Assembly (NCBI GenBank): GCA_003279445.1
Contig: QCHT01000008.1
Coordinates: forward strand, 31,771 to 95,770
Direction of reading: 5' to 3'
DNA from: Prochlorococcus sp. AG-402-G10
GTDB taxonomy: Bacteria; Cyanobacteriota; Cyanobacteriia; PCC-6307; Cyanobiaceae
DNA: 64,000 nt
A model generated the notes under the pieces. It saw only the letters and a program-made list of their open reading frames with translations, searched no databases and was not told the origin of the DNA. Both the position numbers and the translations under genes were made by a program. The stretch's first letter is position 1. Every line of letters begins with the position of its first letter. Below are positions 33,461-42,360 of this stretch, in pieces.

Positions 33461-33814
33461 TTAAGTTCGACAGCATGCATAAATTGGTTTGCTACTAATT
33501 GCTTTTAGGTTACTGTCATGTTCAAGCCCTATTTGATAGCAGAAAAAATTAGAATTCCCTGGTAATCTTTTTACTTGCTCCAGGCGATTAACTTTATTCT
33601 CAAGCGTTTTGATATCTCCCTTTACATTGAATTTAATATGACAGATTTTCTTCTGCGCAGATCCATTTGATATACCTAAAAGATTAATAAGTAGAAATAA
33701 AAGTAGGATCTTTTTCTTTTTCAAATCATTCTTCAGAAATTGAGAAATGTTTATTTTAACTAACTGAATTAGTGAAAGGTAAGATAAGGATTCTTCAATT
33801 CTTATTTTAACCAT
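33461..33814 (-). CDS. small putative secreted protein
   Basis: The frame is open for 117 residues from an ATG at 33814 that would overlap secG by 13 bp. A TTG at 33724 gives an 87-residue protein starting with a textbook signal peptide (KKKKILLLFLLINLLG, cleavage after GSAQ), which seems likelier. The mature part has four or more cysteines (CHIKF, FFCYQIG, YACC), so disulfides are plausible. No family recognised. Confidence 0.5.
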   Translation of the reverse strand: MVKIRIEESLSYLSLIQLVKINISQFLKNDLKKKKILLLFLLINLLGISNGSAQKKICHIKFNVKGDIKTLENKVNRLEQVKRLPGNSNFFCYQIGLEHDSNLKAISSKPIYACCRT

Positions 33815-34032
33815 CCAGCGCTAAGAATTACCGCAAGTCCGAGAAAAATTGTCAAAGAGAACCATGTGGCTTTATTCAATGTTGCTTCGGCACTGCTAGC
33901 GCTAGAGAACATAGAACTACCACTTGCGGCAAGACCTCCCATACCATCTCCTTTTGGACTATGTAGGAGAACTAGAAGTATGAGCAATAATCCACTGGAC
34001 ACCCAGATCCAGGAAAGAACAGAAATCAGCAT
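33802..34032 (-). CDS. secG: preprotein translocase subunit SecG
   Basis: 76 residues with two membrane helices (about 5-25 and 52-72) separated by a Gly/Ser-rich loop GDGMGGLAASGSSMFSS. This topology and composition are typical of SecG, the small SecYEG partner. It follows gpmI by 12 bp, a neighbourhood common in cyanobacteria. Confidence 0.9.
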   Translation of the reverse strand: MLISVLSWIWVSSGLLLILLVLLHSPKGDGMGGLAASGSSMFSSASSAEATLNKATWFSLTIFLGLAVILSAGWLK

Positions 34033-34044
34033 GTGAAAAGTGTA

Positions 34045-35667
34045 TTAGGCAGTTTGTGGGACAAGAGGAGTCTTGGATGAAGTCTCGATAGTTTCAATCA
34101 AAGATGAACCTGTCATTGCTTTAGGTTTATCTAATGATAGTAATTGAAGCAGTGTCGGTGCTATATCAGCAAGACCCCCACCATCTCTTAGGCGAAGTCC
34201 ATTGCCTTGCCCTGATATTTTCCGGCCTTCTCCTTCTACAAGAATTACAGGCACTGGATTTGTAGTGTGTGCAGTCCAGGGTTCTCCGTCTGGACCTTTC
34301 ATCAATTCAGCATTGCCATGATCGGCTGTTATTAAAAGTGTTCCATGCATTTTCCCAGTTGAGTTGAGAATCTTTCCAATACAACTATCAACAGTATTAA
34401 TTGCCTTTTTAGTTGCCTCATGAATACCAGTGTGTCCGACCATGTCAGGATTTGCGTAGTTAATAACGACAAAAGAATAAATCCCACTCTCAATTGCTTC
34501 TTGACAACTTCTTGTAAGCTTTTCAGCTGACATCTCAGGTGAGATGTCATAAGTAGCAACTCTTGGTGAAGGAACAAGGTGGCGGTGTTCTCCAGGTAAG
34601 GGCTTTTCAATTCCACCATTAAAGAAGTAGGTAACATGCGGATATTTTTCCGTTTCTGCAGTTCTGTATTGAAGTAGGTCATTTCCTGAAATCACTTGTC
34701 CCAACAAGTGGTCTAGAGATTCTGGCGGGAAAGCTACTGAAACCGGTAAGCCAGCTTCGTATTGGGTAAAAGTAACTGTTTTGACTTTTGGGTAATGCTT
34801 ACGCTGAAAATCATCAAAATTCTGAATAGTTAGTGCTTTAATCAACTGACGAGCTCGATCAGGACGAAAATTAAACATGATTAATCCATCCCCTTCTTTG
34901 AGGTAAGAGTTAGTGAGACGTACAGGTTCTAAAAACTCATCAGTGATATTTTCTTTATAGCTGTTTGAAATAACTTCTTCACTCGTTAACTGACTGACAG
35001 GAAAGTCAGGATTAGTTAATAACTCAAATGCTTTCTCGATTCTTTCCCATCTATTGTCTCTATCCATTGACCAATATCTTCCACATAAACTTGCAACTTC
35101 CCCAAGCCCTAATGATTCAATTTTCTCATTGATAATCTTTAAATAGTGCAAGGAGCTTTTTGCAGGCGTATCTCTACCATCCGTGAAAGCATGGATTGCA
35201 ACTTTTTTGATTCCTTTATCTTTCGCCCATTCTAAAAGTCCACATAAGTGATTTATATGACTATGGACACCACCATCTGAACAAAGGCCTATTAAATGGA
35301 GTGTCTTGCTATTTTCAATTAAATCTTCTGCAAAACTTGCCAGATTAGGAATTTGATCAAGTTGCTTAAATTTTATAGTGTTGCTAATTCTTACTAGTTC
35401 TTGTTGGATTATTCTTCCTGCCCCAATAGTTAGATGACCTACTTCAGAGTTTCCCATTTGATTATCAGGCAAACCTACATCTGCACCACTTGCTTCGATA
35501 AGTGTATGAGGGTATGCCTTCCATAATGCATCCATTACAGGTGTATTCGCTTCACTTATTGCATTATTCTTAGCTTCTTCACTATGTCCCCAACCATCAA
35601 GGATGGTTAAAACAACAGGAGCTACATGGCCTGATTTGATTGAATGGGCGGAACTAATGTTCGGCAT
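34045..35667 (-). CDS. gpmI: 2,3-bisphosphoglycerate-independent phosphoglycerate mutase
   Basis: 540 residues from [11 protein letters not shown]; the frame opens 12 codons earlier. Mn-binding motifs [13 protein letters not shown] and [13 protein letters not shown], the catalytic Ser region [15 protein letters not shown] and [14 protein letters not shown] are intact. It interconverts 3- and 2-phosphoglycerate. Upstream of secG in a two-gene unit. Confidence 0.96.
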   Translation of the reverse strand: MPNISSAHSIKSGHVAPVVLTILDGWGHSEEAKNNAISEANTPVMDALWKAYPHTLIEASGADVGLPDNQMGNSEVGHLTIGAGRIIQQELVRISNTIKFKQLDQIPNLASFAEDLIENSKTLHLIGLCSDGGVHSHINHLCGLLEWAKDKGIKKVAIHAFTDGRDTPAKSSLHYLKIINEKIESLGLGEVASLCGRYWSMDRDNRWERIEKAFELLTNPDFPVSQLTSEEVISNSYKENITDEFLEPVRLTNSYLKEGDGLIMFNFRPDRARQLIKALTIQNFDDFQRKHYPKVKTVTFTQYEAGLPVSVAFPPESLDHLLGQVISGNDLLQYRTAETEKYPHVTYFFNGGIEKPLPGEHRHLVPSPRVATYDISPEMSAEKLTRSCQEAIESGIYSFVVINYANPDMVGHTGIHEATKKAINTVDSCIGKILNSTGKMHGTLLITADHGNAELMKGPDGEPWTAHTTNPVPVILVEGEGRKISGQGNGLRLRDGGGLADIAPTLLQLLSLDKPKAMTGSSLIETIETSSKTPLVPQTA

Positions 35668-35817
35668 GTGTAGGATAAAGCCCTGTTTTTTGTAAGCTCT
35701 CATCTCAAATTACTTCTTTGTTGGTCATGGACATTATTTGTATTAACTTCCGTTAGCTTTTCCAAATTGAATCAAATCATTCAAACCTGCACAAAATGAC
35801 GTTCAAATCAATTATCA

Positions 35818-36381
35818 ATGACTGATCAGTCTGTTCCCCAAAGGGTAGAGATACTTTCTAAGGAAGAGTTGGCTAGAACTCTGACAAGACTTTCTTCGCA
35901 AATTCTTGAAAGTATTTCTCATAGTAAGGATTTGTTGCTTGTAGGAATACCCACTAGAGGTATTCAACTAGCAGAAGTGTTGGCCCGTGAATTGATGGAG
36001 AAAACAGGCCATAAAATTGAGCAAGGTATTATTGACCCTACTTTTTATAGAGATGATCTCGTTCGATTAGGTACAAAAATGGCTTCTCCCACTTCCTTGC
36101 CATCCAGCTTGGATGGGCGACAAGTACTTTTGATTGATGATGTCATATTTACTGGAAGAACAGTTCGAGCAGCTATTGAATCACTTCAGGCATGGGGGAG
36201 ACCCCAGAAAGTAATGCTTTTGGTAATGGTTGATAGAAGTGGACATCGAGAGCTTCCTATTCAGCCAGATTTCTATGGTCGGAAGGTCCCTACTAAGAGA
36301 ACAGAAACTATTGAGTTGAAACTAAATCAGATTGATGGAGAAGAAGGAGTTTACCTTGGGGATGCCAAAAAAGAGCATTAG
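35818..36381 (+). CDS. pyrR: PyrR regulatory protein / uracil phosphoribosyltransferase
   Basis: 187 residues with the PRPP-binding motif LLIDDVIFTGRTVRAAIE, GIPTRGIQLAEVLA and the PyrR-type RELPIQPDFYGRKVPT. PyrR proteins can bind pyr mRNA and have UPRT activity; whether this one still regulates is unknown, since no pyr leader is in view. Convergent with the Hsp70-like gene. Confidence 0.92.
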   Translation: MTDQSVPQRVEILSKEELARTLTRLSSQILESISHSKDLLLVGIPTRGIQLAEVLARELMEKTGHKIEQGIIDPTFYRDDLVRLGTKMASPTSLPSSLDGRQVLLIDDVIFTGRTVRAAIESLQAWGRPQKVMLLVMVDRSGHRELPIQPDFYGRKVPTKRTETIELKLNQIDGEEGVYLGDAKKEH

Positions 36382-36397
36382 GAGAGCATTAATGTAT

Positions 36398-38008
36398 TTA
36401 TCTCATTGATCCAATTGTTTTATTGATTACCATATTATTACTTCTAAGGTCAAACCCCTCTACATGGAGTTGACACGATTTATTTATAGAAAATCTTAGT
36501 TTTAAACAATCGAAGCCTGGCTGTCCAGGTTGATCTAATTTAATCATTACTGGATCACTTCTCCAAGGTAAAACTTTTGGGAAAGAATCTTGATCATTAT
36601 CTTGAACAACAGGTATTCCATTTTTATAAATAATCTCTTGGGTTTGATTCATTTCGTTGTCGGCAATTATCAATTCAACTTCTAATTGATTTTCTGTATT
36701 GGCACTTATAACAATTTCCAGAGGTTTAATTGTTGGCCATGGTTGACCTGAAAAGAAAAGGGGGTGCCAACTATGATGGTTTTGCTTCTGATCCCAATAT
36801 CTTAAGGCAATACCTCTATGTAATATATCTCTAACAATTACTCCTGGGGTTAACTTTAGTGCACCAATTGCGACTGTTTCTATAGGCGGTGGAACAAGTA
36901 ATTTAGCTTTCCCAATTTTCTCGATAAGAAACTTTTTAATGGAAGGTATCTGGGACCCTCCACCAACAATTACGACTCCTGTTAGATCTTCTATCTCGTA
37001 TCCATTTGACCTCCCCATTGAAAGAGTTCTCTCGAGCAATTTTGAAATGCTTTTGAATAAACCTTTCTTATTAAGTAGATCTTCTAATTCAAGCCTACTT
37101 AATGAGAATTGCTTTGGTTCAGCTTTAGATTTAATAGAGACTTCTTCGGTAATTTTTTTGTTCTCATTGAGGTTGACATCGCTGAGCCTGCATTTTAATT
37201 TCTCTGCTGCATTAAGAAGCAATTCTGTTTGAGGTGAATCTGGATAAAGATAATTAAGTATCCATTTATCAAGATCTCTCCCCCCTAACCGAATCCCAGC
37301 TTTGCCAAGAACTTTTGCACCGCGTATAACCTGTTTGCTTTTTCCTTCTAAGTCTTCTCCACCAAAACGAATTAATTGTGCAATTGGCTCGGATTCTCCT
37401 TCACCTCCTTCAATAAGAACCATGGACATATCAATTGTGCTTCCCCCTACATCAACTACTAATAATTTGGAACCTCCGGGAAGACCTGCCCCAAAAGCTG
37501 CGGCCGTAGGTTCATCGACCAAGGCAATTTCCTGAACATTTAAATCACTACAAACAGAATGTAGCCATTTCCTATATTCTTTATAAGCTTCAATTGGAGC
37601 GGTTAAAACAAGTTTCTTTACTTCCAATTCTTGAGGTATTTTTTTCCATATTTCTTTAATTAACAGTTCACCAGCATATTCTGGTGATAATTCAAAATCC
37701 CTGGGGATTAGACTTTTTGGAGCACCTATCCAGCGCTTAAAGTCAGAAATTATGGCTTGACCTTTGTTTTTCTCAAGAGTCAGATTCTTCACTTCTTGGC
37801 CGAACAAAAAAGATGCTTGCTCTGAAATTGATGATTTCCAAACTAGGCTTGGGATTTCGCCAGGTGCTCTGCTAATAGAAACTAATTCAAGTAACTGAGC
37901 AGTCTCTTGATTCTCGGCTTGGAAAGCAACAACTGTTGTTGTGCTTCCAAGGTCAATAGCAAGAGTACCCGCTAATTTTCTTACATTGTTATCAATTGGG
38001 AGGTTCAA
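36398..38008 (-). CDS. Hsp70/DnaK-like ATPase, divergent
   Basis: 536 residues. The actin-fold phosphate loops TLAIDLGSTTTVVAFQ, LLVVDVGGSTIDMSMV and VVIVGGGSQIPSIKKF are clear, so the nucleotide-binding domain is Hsp70-type, about residues 10-380. The remaining 150 residues are a beta-rich region shorter than the DnaK substrate domain plus lid. No J-domain or GrpE gene is nearby. Client unknown; divergent from rpoZ. Confidence 0.85.
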   Translation of the reverse strand: MNLPIDNNVRKLAGTLAIDLGSTTTVVAFQAENQETAQLLELVSISRAPGEIPSLVWKSSISEQASFLFGQEVKNLTLEKNKGQAIISDFKRWIGAPKSLIPRDFELSPEYAGELLIKEIWKKIPQELEVKKLVLTAPIEAYKEYRKWLHSVCSDLNVQEIALVDEPTAAAFGAGLPGGSKLLVVDVGGSTIDMSMVLIEGGEGESEPIAQLIRFGGEDLEGKSKQVIRGAKVLGKAGIRLGGRDLDKWILNYLYPDSPQTELLLNAAEKLKCRLSDVNLNENKKITEEVSIKSKAEPKQFSLSRLELEDLLNKKGLFKSISKLLERTLSMGRSNGYEIEDLTGVVIVGGGSQIPSIKKFLIEKIGKAKLLVPPPIETVAIGALKLTPGVIVRDILHRGIALRYWDQKQNHHSWHPLFFSGQPWPTIKPLEIVISANTENQLEVELIIADNEMNQTQEIIYKNGIPVVQDNDQDSFPKVLPWRSDPVMIKLDQPGQPGFDCLKLRFSINKSCQLHVEGFDLRSNNMVINKTIGSMR

Positions 38009-38093
38009 TTAACTTGCTTTGTTTTCTATTTCTTGTATTTTGCCTTCTTTGAGGCAATATCTATTACAGTGAATTTACTATTTTAAGATTTTT

Positions 38094-38321
38094 GTGATTA
38101 AATCTGGATTCGATTCTCAAGATCTTGCAAAACGTGGCGAAAGTCTTATTCGTCAAGCTAGTAATAGATATTTAACTACTGTTCGTATAGCTTTTAGAGC
38201 TAAACAAAGACGTTTTGATGATTTTGATGGATTGTTAGAAGAATCATCTGTAAAACCTGTACAAAGATCAATAATTGAACTTAGTGATGAGCAGGATCAG
38301 CCTGATTTGCTACCAGGGTGA
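38094..38321 (+). CDS. rpoZ: RNA polymerase omega subunit
   Basis: 75 residues from a GTG at 38094. The sequence [19 protein letters not shown] and [11 protein letters not shown] match the cyanobacterial omega subunit, which helps assemble RNA polymerase. It overlaps the DUF1818 gene by 4 bp (GTGA), indicating coupling. Confidence 0.9.
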   Translation: MIKSGFDSQDLAKRGESLIRQASNRYLTTVRIAFRAKQRRFDDFDGLLEESSVKPVQRSIIELSDEQDQPDLLPG

Positions 38322-38689
38322 CTCAACTTGAGGGACAAGGGTGGAGACTAGAAAGGGATATGTCAAAGAGAAAATTTACGTTTTTAATAGGTGCTAAAGA
38401 TTGTTCCGTTGAACTTTTGGAAACAGAATGGAATAGTTTGTGCGCGATTGTTTTTGAGTTAATTGATGAGCATAAAAAGTTAAAAAATAATTTAATGGCC
38501 GAAGAGGAAATATGTCTAGAAATGGAACGTTCTCCATGGTGGGCTTGTATTGATGGCACGAGAGAAAGTTGGAGCTTAAAGGTGATTCTTTCAGAAGAAG
38601 ATGAAAAGACAAGAGGCTTAGAACTGTTTTGGCCTATTTCAACTGCTCAGACTTTTACTGTGGCAATGAGAACAATGTGGGATTCCTAG
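38318..38689 (+). CDS. DUF1818 protein
   Basis: 123 residues from GTG at 38318, overlapping the rpoZ stop. GQGWRLERD at the N-terminus, FTFLIG and a WWACIDG segment fit the cyanobacterial DUF1818 family, commonly found next to rpoZ. No known function. Confidence 0.85.
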   Translation: MTQLEGQGWRLERDMSKRKFTFLIGAKDCSVELLETEWNSLCAIVFELIDEHKKLKNNLMAEEEICLEMERSPWWACIDGTRESWSLKVILSEEDEKTRGLELFWPISTAQTFTVAMRTMWDS

Positions 38690-38758
38690 TAATAGAAATG
38701 TGATTGCATTCTTAAAGCTTTCTAAGCGTTAGGTAAATCTATAGACTTCTTACATATT

Positions 38759-38811
38759 TTTTCCACAGGCCCAGCCTCTTTGACCTCCTCTATATTGGAA
38801 GCTGTGGAAAA
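38759..38811. repeat. inverted pair of DnaA-box-like sequences
   Basis: ttttccacag (38759-38768) and ctgtggaaaa (38802-38811) are perfect 10-bp inverted copies, 33 bases apart. TTTTCCACA is the DnaA-box consensus used in cyanobacteria. No dnaA, dnaN or AT-rich origin layout is near, so a replication origin is not claimed. A simple stem-loop behind DUF1818 is the alternative. Confidence 0.4.
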
Positions 38812-38864
38812 GAGAAGAATGTAAAAACCTGGTTGACTTTTGCAAGTAATTAGCTAAAAGCCAA

Positions 38865-38909
38865 CAAGACTCGAGAGTGGCGAGAGGCCTTCTCTCGCAG
38901 CTAGTCTTG
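38865..38909 (+). ncRNA. nested hairpin, candidate leader or small RNA
   Basis: An inner stem gcgagag (38880-38886) / ctctcgc (38892-38898) with a 5-base loop sits inside outer arms caagact (38865-38871) / agtcttg (38903-38909). Both are perfect. It is GC-rich in an AT-rich gap, 90 bases before the DUF2811 start, and has no U tract. It could be the 5' leader of that gene or the core of a small RNA. Confidence 0.4.
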
Positions 38910-38999
38910 CCTTGAGATCTGATGAGATTATCGTTCACAGTCCTCTTGACGTTTTTCGCCGTATATGAGGAACTAGTTGTACGAAAATATTTTAAAGTC

Positions 39000-39278
39000 A
39001 TGCAAGGACATCAATTGAAGAATCAATTGGAAGGCGTCGATTTGACCAACGTTGTCCAGCCTGAAGACTCCATAATTAGTTTTCAATCTCGCCTACCGCT
39101 TTCACTTAATAAGGCAATGAGGGATTTTATAGAGCGTTATCCAAATTGGGACCAGTATAGGTTGGTCCAAGCTGCTTTAGCAGGCTTCCTTATTCAGAAT
39201 GGGATTGAATCAAGGTCCCTGAACAGGTTATATATAGGCAATATGTTTGGATCATCTTCATTAATTCAAGGAGATTGA
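39000..39278 (+). CDS. DUF2811 protein
   Basis: The conserved block (LPLSLNKAMRDFIERYPNWD, AALAGFLIQNGIESR, RLYIGNMF) fits cyanobacterial DUF2811. The frame is open from 38922, but the extra 26 residues overlap the hairpin leader region, so ATG at 39000 (92 residues) is preferred. Soluble, function unknown. Last core-like gene before the accessory region. Confidence 0.8.
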   Translation: MQGHQLKNQLEGVDLTNVVQPEDSIISFQSRLPLSLNKAMRDFIERYPNWDQYRLVQAALAGFLIQNGIESRSLNRLYIGNMFGSSSLIQGD

Positions 39279-39341
39279 GGATCTAATTAGATAAAACAAC
39301 TAGGCACCCAAACTTTCTTAAGGTTTTACTTATTTATCTAC

Positions 39342-39815
39342 TTAGACTTTCTCTAGCTCTACCAATAGTTCTATTGCTATTACTGACATTATTGGCATTA
39401 TAGATAATCTATTACCTTTTTTAATAAGAACCAACTCACTTTCATTAAAGCGTTCATTGATTTCTTTTAAGCTAAGTAATTTATCGAATTTCTTTACATA
39501 TTTAAGTTTTGCGCAATCCCATCGCGGGCTTTCTTTCTTTGATTTTTGATCAAAGTAATTTGATTTACTATCAAATTGTGTTGGATCAACTAAGTGAGTT
39601 TCTATAACTTCCATGAGTCCAATTATTCCCGGTGGCTTGCAGTTTGAGTGATAAAAGAAAACTTGATCACCGATTTGCATCTCCCTCATGAAATTCCTGG
39701 CTTGATAATTTCTGATACCATCCCAAAGTGTTGTCCCTTCATCCTTGAGGTCCTCTATGCTGTAAACATTTGGCTCGCTTTTCATTAGCCAGTAGTTAGG
39801 TTCCTGTGATGCCAT
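39342..39815 (-). CDS. EVE-domain (THYN1-like) protein
   Basis: 157 residues forming a single EVE domain of the PUA-like superfamily. Hallmarks are NYWLMKSEP (residues 7-15), LWDGIRNYQARNFMR, GDQVFFYHSN and PPGIIGLMEV. EVE domains bind modified bases in DNA or RNA and occur near restriction and tRNA-modification genes; the ligand here is unknown. Its first 15 codons and about 80 bp upstream are the parent or sibling sequence of the dispersed repeats between 41.5 and 62.7 kb. Confidence 0.93.
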   Translation of the reverse strand: MASQEPNYWLMKSEPNVYSIEDLKDEGTTLWDGIRNYQARNFMREMQIGDQVFFYHSNCKPPGIIGLMEVIETHLVDPTQFDSKSNYFDQKSKKESPRWDCAKLKYVKKFDKLLSLKEINERFNESELVLIKKGNRLSIMPIMSVIAIELLVELEKV

Positions 39816-39859
39816 GGGTCCTCAGCGATATTGCAATGTGTGGATGGTGTGTGGATGGC

Positions 39860-39890
39860 TTAACATTCTCACCCCTATTTCTTTATTCTA
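39860..39890 (-). repeat. 31-bp direct repeat, copy 1 (upstream of EVE gene)
   Basis: The 31-base sequence beginning ttaacattctcacccc and ending ttctttattcta occurs here, identically at 50024-50054, and with two to four changes at 56855-56885 and 62655-62685, all in the same orientation. It is the outer edge of the EVE-head repeat. See the finding on cassette boundaries. Confidence 0.9.
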
Positions 39891-39908
39891 ACTAATTTGG
39901 ATTGCAGG

Positions 39909-41418
39909 CTAATAGCGTAAATAAGCTTTTATGGATTTATTGGTTTCAATGAATTCCTTCATAGAAAAAGTTTTCTTCCACCTATTAATATTTAGCTCAT
40001 ATCCCAGGAATTGAGAAGTGATTTCTTCTTCTACGCAGTCTCTTCTCCTAAAACAGTCATGAGAAGCCTCTCCACCACGGCACTTTAATATTCCCACATT
40101 CATTTATGGATGCTTCATTTATATTGTTTAGATCAGGTTTTCTAACATTTAATTGCTGAAGAATATCAACTATCGAGATAGCAAAATTTAAACCTTGAGA
40201 CCCACCAGATGAGGTTTTCCCAAAAGTATTAATACCAATTACTTCTCCATTTTTATTTAATAGCGGCCCTCCGCTGTTCCCAGGATTTATTGCTGCATCA
40301 GTCTGTATTAATGATGCTCCTCCTGTGGCTAAACCCTCAGAATAATTTCCTGATCTCCTAAATGCACTTACGATCCCTCTAGTAATTGTGTTGGTTAATC
40401 CCCTAGGTGAACCAATGGCTATCACTTCTTCTCCAGAAGTAGGATAAGTGGCATAACAAATTGGAAGAGCTTTGGGATAATTCTCCCCCTGCACCTTAAG
40501 AATTGCAAAGTCATCCTTTCTGCTTACATAAATAGTGTTCGCAGTTAATACTGATCCAGTAGAAGTTTCTATTTGGGTATCAATTTTTGTTCCCGAGCCA
40601 ATTACATGTCTATTTGTAATTAGTAAACCTTTATCATTTATAAAAAAGCCGGTACCCTGCCCTTTACTTGACTTTACAGTAACAACTTTTGGAAGAGTAT
40701 TTCCTGCTATCTCTTTAATTGATGGATTTAACTTTATATTTTTAGCTTTAAAATTAATATCAGGTATTGTCCATTTCTTTATAGCCTTTTTATACAAACT
40801 AGATAATTTTTCAACAGTACCCTCTCCCATATTAATAACTCTATTATCACTTCTTAAAGAAAGACCCGTATATGATGTTGCATTTTTTACTTGTTCAATA
40901 AAATCATTTGGTAATGAGAACTGTCCATCATCTCCATATAATGTATATTTTTGATTATTGAATCTTAATTCAATTGGAGAACCTAACTCACCAGAATCAA
41001 CAATACCACCCATACATACATTAAAAACATAGGAACATTCAGCTTCTAAGAAATATATTGCATTTAAATAGTCTGAACTCCATTTAGTTAAAACAGTAAA
41101 TCTATTAAATGCACTTTTTTTATAGTCTCTATCAAAGACAACATATTCGGAACTTCCATCAAAGCTTGACGTAAGCTTAACTATATTGTTGAAAGGGATT
41201 TTAGGTGTGGATGTCGATTTCCAAGGGATATCTGCCTCCATTTCTATAACCATTAAGCCTGTTTCTGCATCAAGTATTGTTTTCCCCTTTTTTCTTTCAG
41301 AATCTTTTTTGCAATGAGGGTTATTTCTCCAAACAGGAGAATCGCAATTAATTTTATTTGCGTCAACTTCAGTAGGTAAGACGAGTGCAGCTAATAAAGG
41401 TAGTAAAAATCTCTTCAA
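39909..41418 (-). pseudogene. secreted trypsin-like (S1C/HtrA-like) serine protease, with a 3' frameshift
   Basis: The main frame (40057-41418, TTG start) encodes 453 residues: signal peptide 1-20, a Cys-containing segment (CDSPVWRNNPHCK), a linker domain, then a trypsin fold with His in LLITNRHVIGSG, Asp in RKDDFAILKV and Ser in NPGNSGGPLL. No PDZ domain follows. The frame ends as CGNIKVPWWRGFS. Skipping one G near 40078 instead continues as CGNIKCRGGEASHDC and runs to 39909, adding about 55 Cys- and Lys-rich residues. The catalytic domain is intact, so the 453-aa form may work; the tail suggests a recent frameshift, a programmed shift or a base error. Confidence 0.75.
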
Positions 41419-42000
41419 AAAAAAAGGAGCTAATTGCCAGTTATTTTATACCGACTTTCAATGTTTCAAAACTATATTATTTTTTGCTGTGGGTCGTCCG
41501 AAGGCTCGAATTTTCTTAGCGTCAGCTCATTCTGTTTAGTGAACCTGCTTGCTAGAATTTTGCTAGAATAGATTTTTGCGAATCGCTGAGATCCGTTGGT
41601 ATAAAAGCAGGCTCACTCTTCATTAACCAATAGGACGGTTCTTTGACTGACATGGATTTCAGGGGAAATGGGCGGTGTGAATAAAGTGTGAATAGATTTC
41701 TCTTCCTAGCAGTTTCCTTTGGCTGCTTTCTGAATTTAGGTTAGCTAATAAGTGTCGTTCGTATACAGATCGCTTTCGGTAAATATTCTTGCTCTCATTA
41801 ACTGGATTTACTGAGAGAATAAGTGATACCAATGATTCTTAGGCAACTACCTTGAAGTTTATTCACACTTGTGCTTTAAACCTTATTAGCCACACGCTTG
41901 CTCGCTTTTCTCTAGAGAATCTAAGCACTAGATATGAAGGTCTAGGTACGTGCTTTTGTTCCCTAGTCGAGATAGCATTGTCTTAATCAAAGAAGTCTGC
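41419..42000. other. gene-poor stretch with EVE-head repeat and repeat 2
   Basis: About 580 bases without a conventional gene. It holds EVE-head copy A (41541-41695) and one copy of a second repeat (41719-41800, from ggctgctttctgaa to gctctcatta) whose partner is at 63825-63903. The rest shows nothing recognisable. Confidence 0.6.
41541..41695 (-). repeat. EVE-head repeat copy A with a 33-codon ORF (41552-41653)
   Basis: On the minus strand, ATG at 41653 opens a 33-residue ORF ending TAG at 41552. It begins MSVKEPSYWLMKSEP, like the EVE gene. Across YWLMKSEP it differs from the EVE gene at five bases and all five are synonymous. The tail (IPTDLSDSQKSILAKF) is not in the EVE protein but resembles the tail of copy C. 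Nearby ctagaatttt gctagaat is a short tandem. Confidence 0.75.
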
Positions 42001-42201
42001 ATGTCTTCGCGTGAGAGCCAAGCAATGAAGTCTCTCGAGGTCGCCTTAGATCATGCGCTAGCTCGGCTCAATGAATTAGAGGGTAAAGATAGGCTTGCCT
42101 TTGCGAGCGAGTACAAGGAATGGCTTGCGGATGAAGAGTTAAAGGAAAAGGTTTGGTTTTCTATTCCATTGAAGAAGTCTTCTGGATCTAATGAGGAGTG
42201 A
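42001..42201 (+). CDS. small hypothetical protein (66 aa)
   Basis: ATG at 42001 gives MSSRESQAMKSLEVALDHAL, an amphipathic helical protein with a conserved-looking KEWLADEELKEK end. The frame is open 17 codons earlier, but that part is hydrophobic and dissimilar. Soluble, no recognised domain. It stands alone between repeats and the outer-membrane gene. Confidence 0.6.
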   Translation: MSSRESQAMKSLEVALDHALARLNELEGKDRLAFASEYKEWLADEELKEKVWFSIPLKKSSGSNEE

Positions 42202-42360
42202 GTTGATATTGATGTAGAGGGAAAGGTAGGCGTATGGGGTAAAGCGTTACTCGTAGTACGTATATAGATTGCTTGAGAAATTTATTTTATTTTTAAGATC
42301 TTAATTGATCAAAAAGTTTGTTCTTATTTCACAGGGCTGCTTTGCTGATTAGTCTTTTCT

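Noticed and set aside
38759..38811. Replication origin
   Set aside because: Only two DnaA-like boxes and no dnaA/dnaN context.
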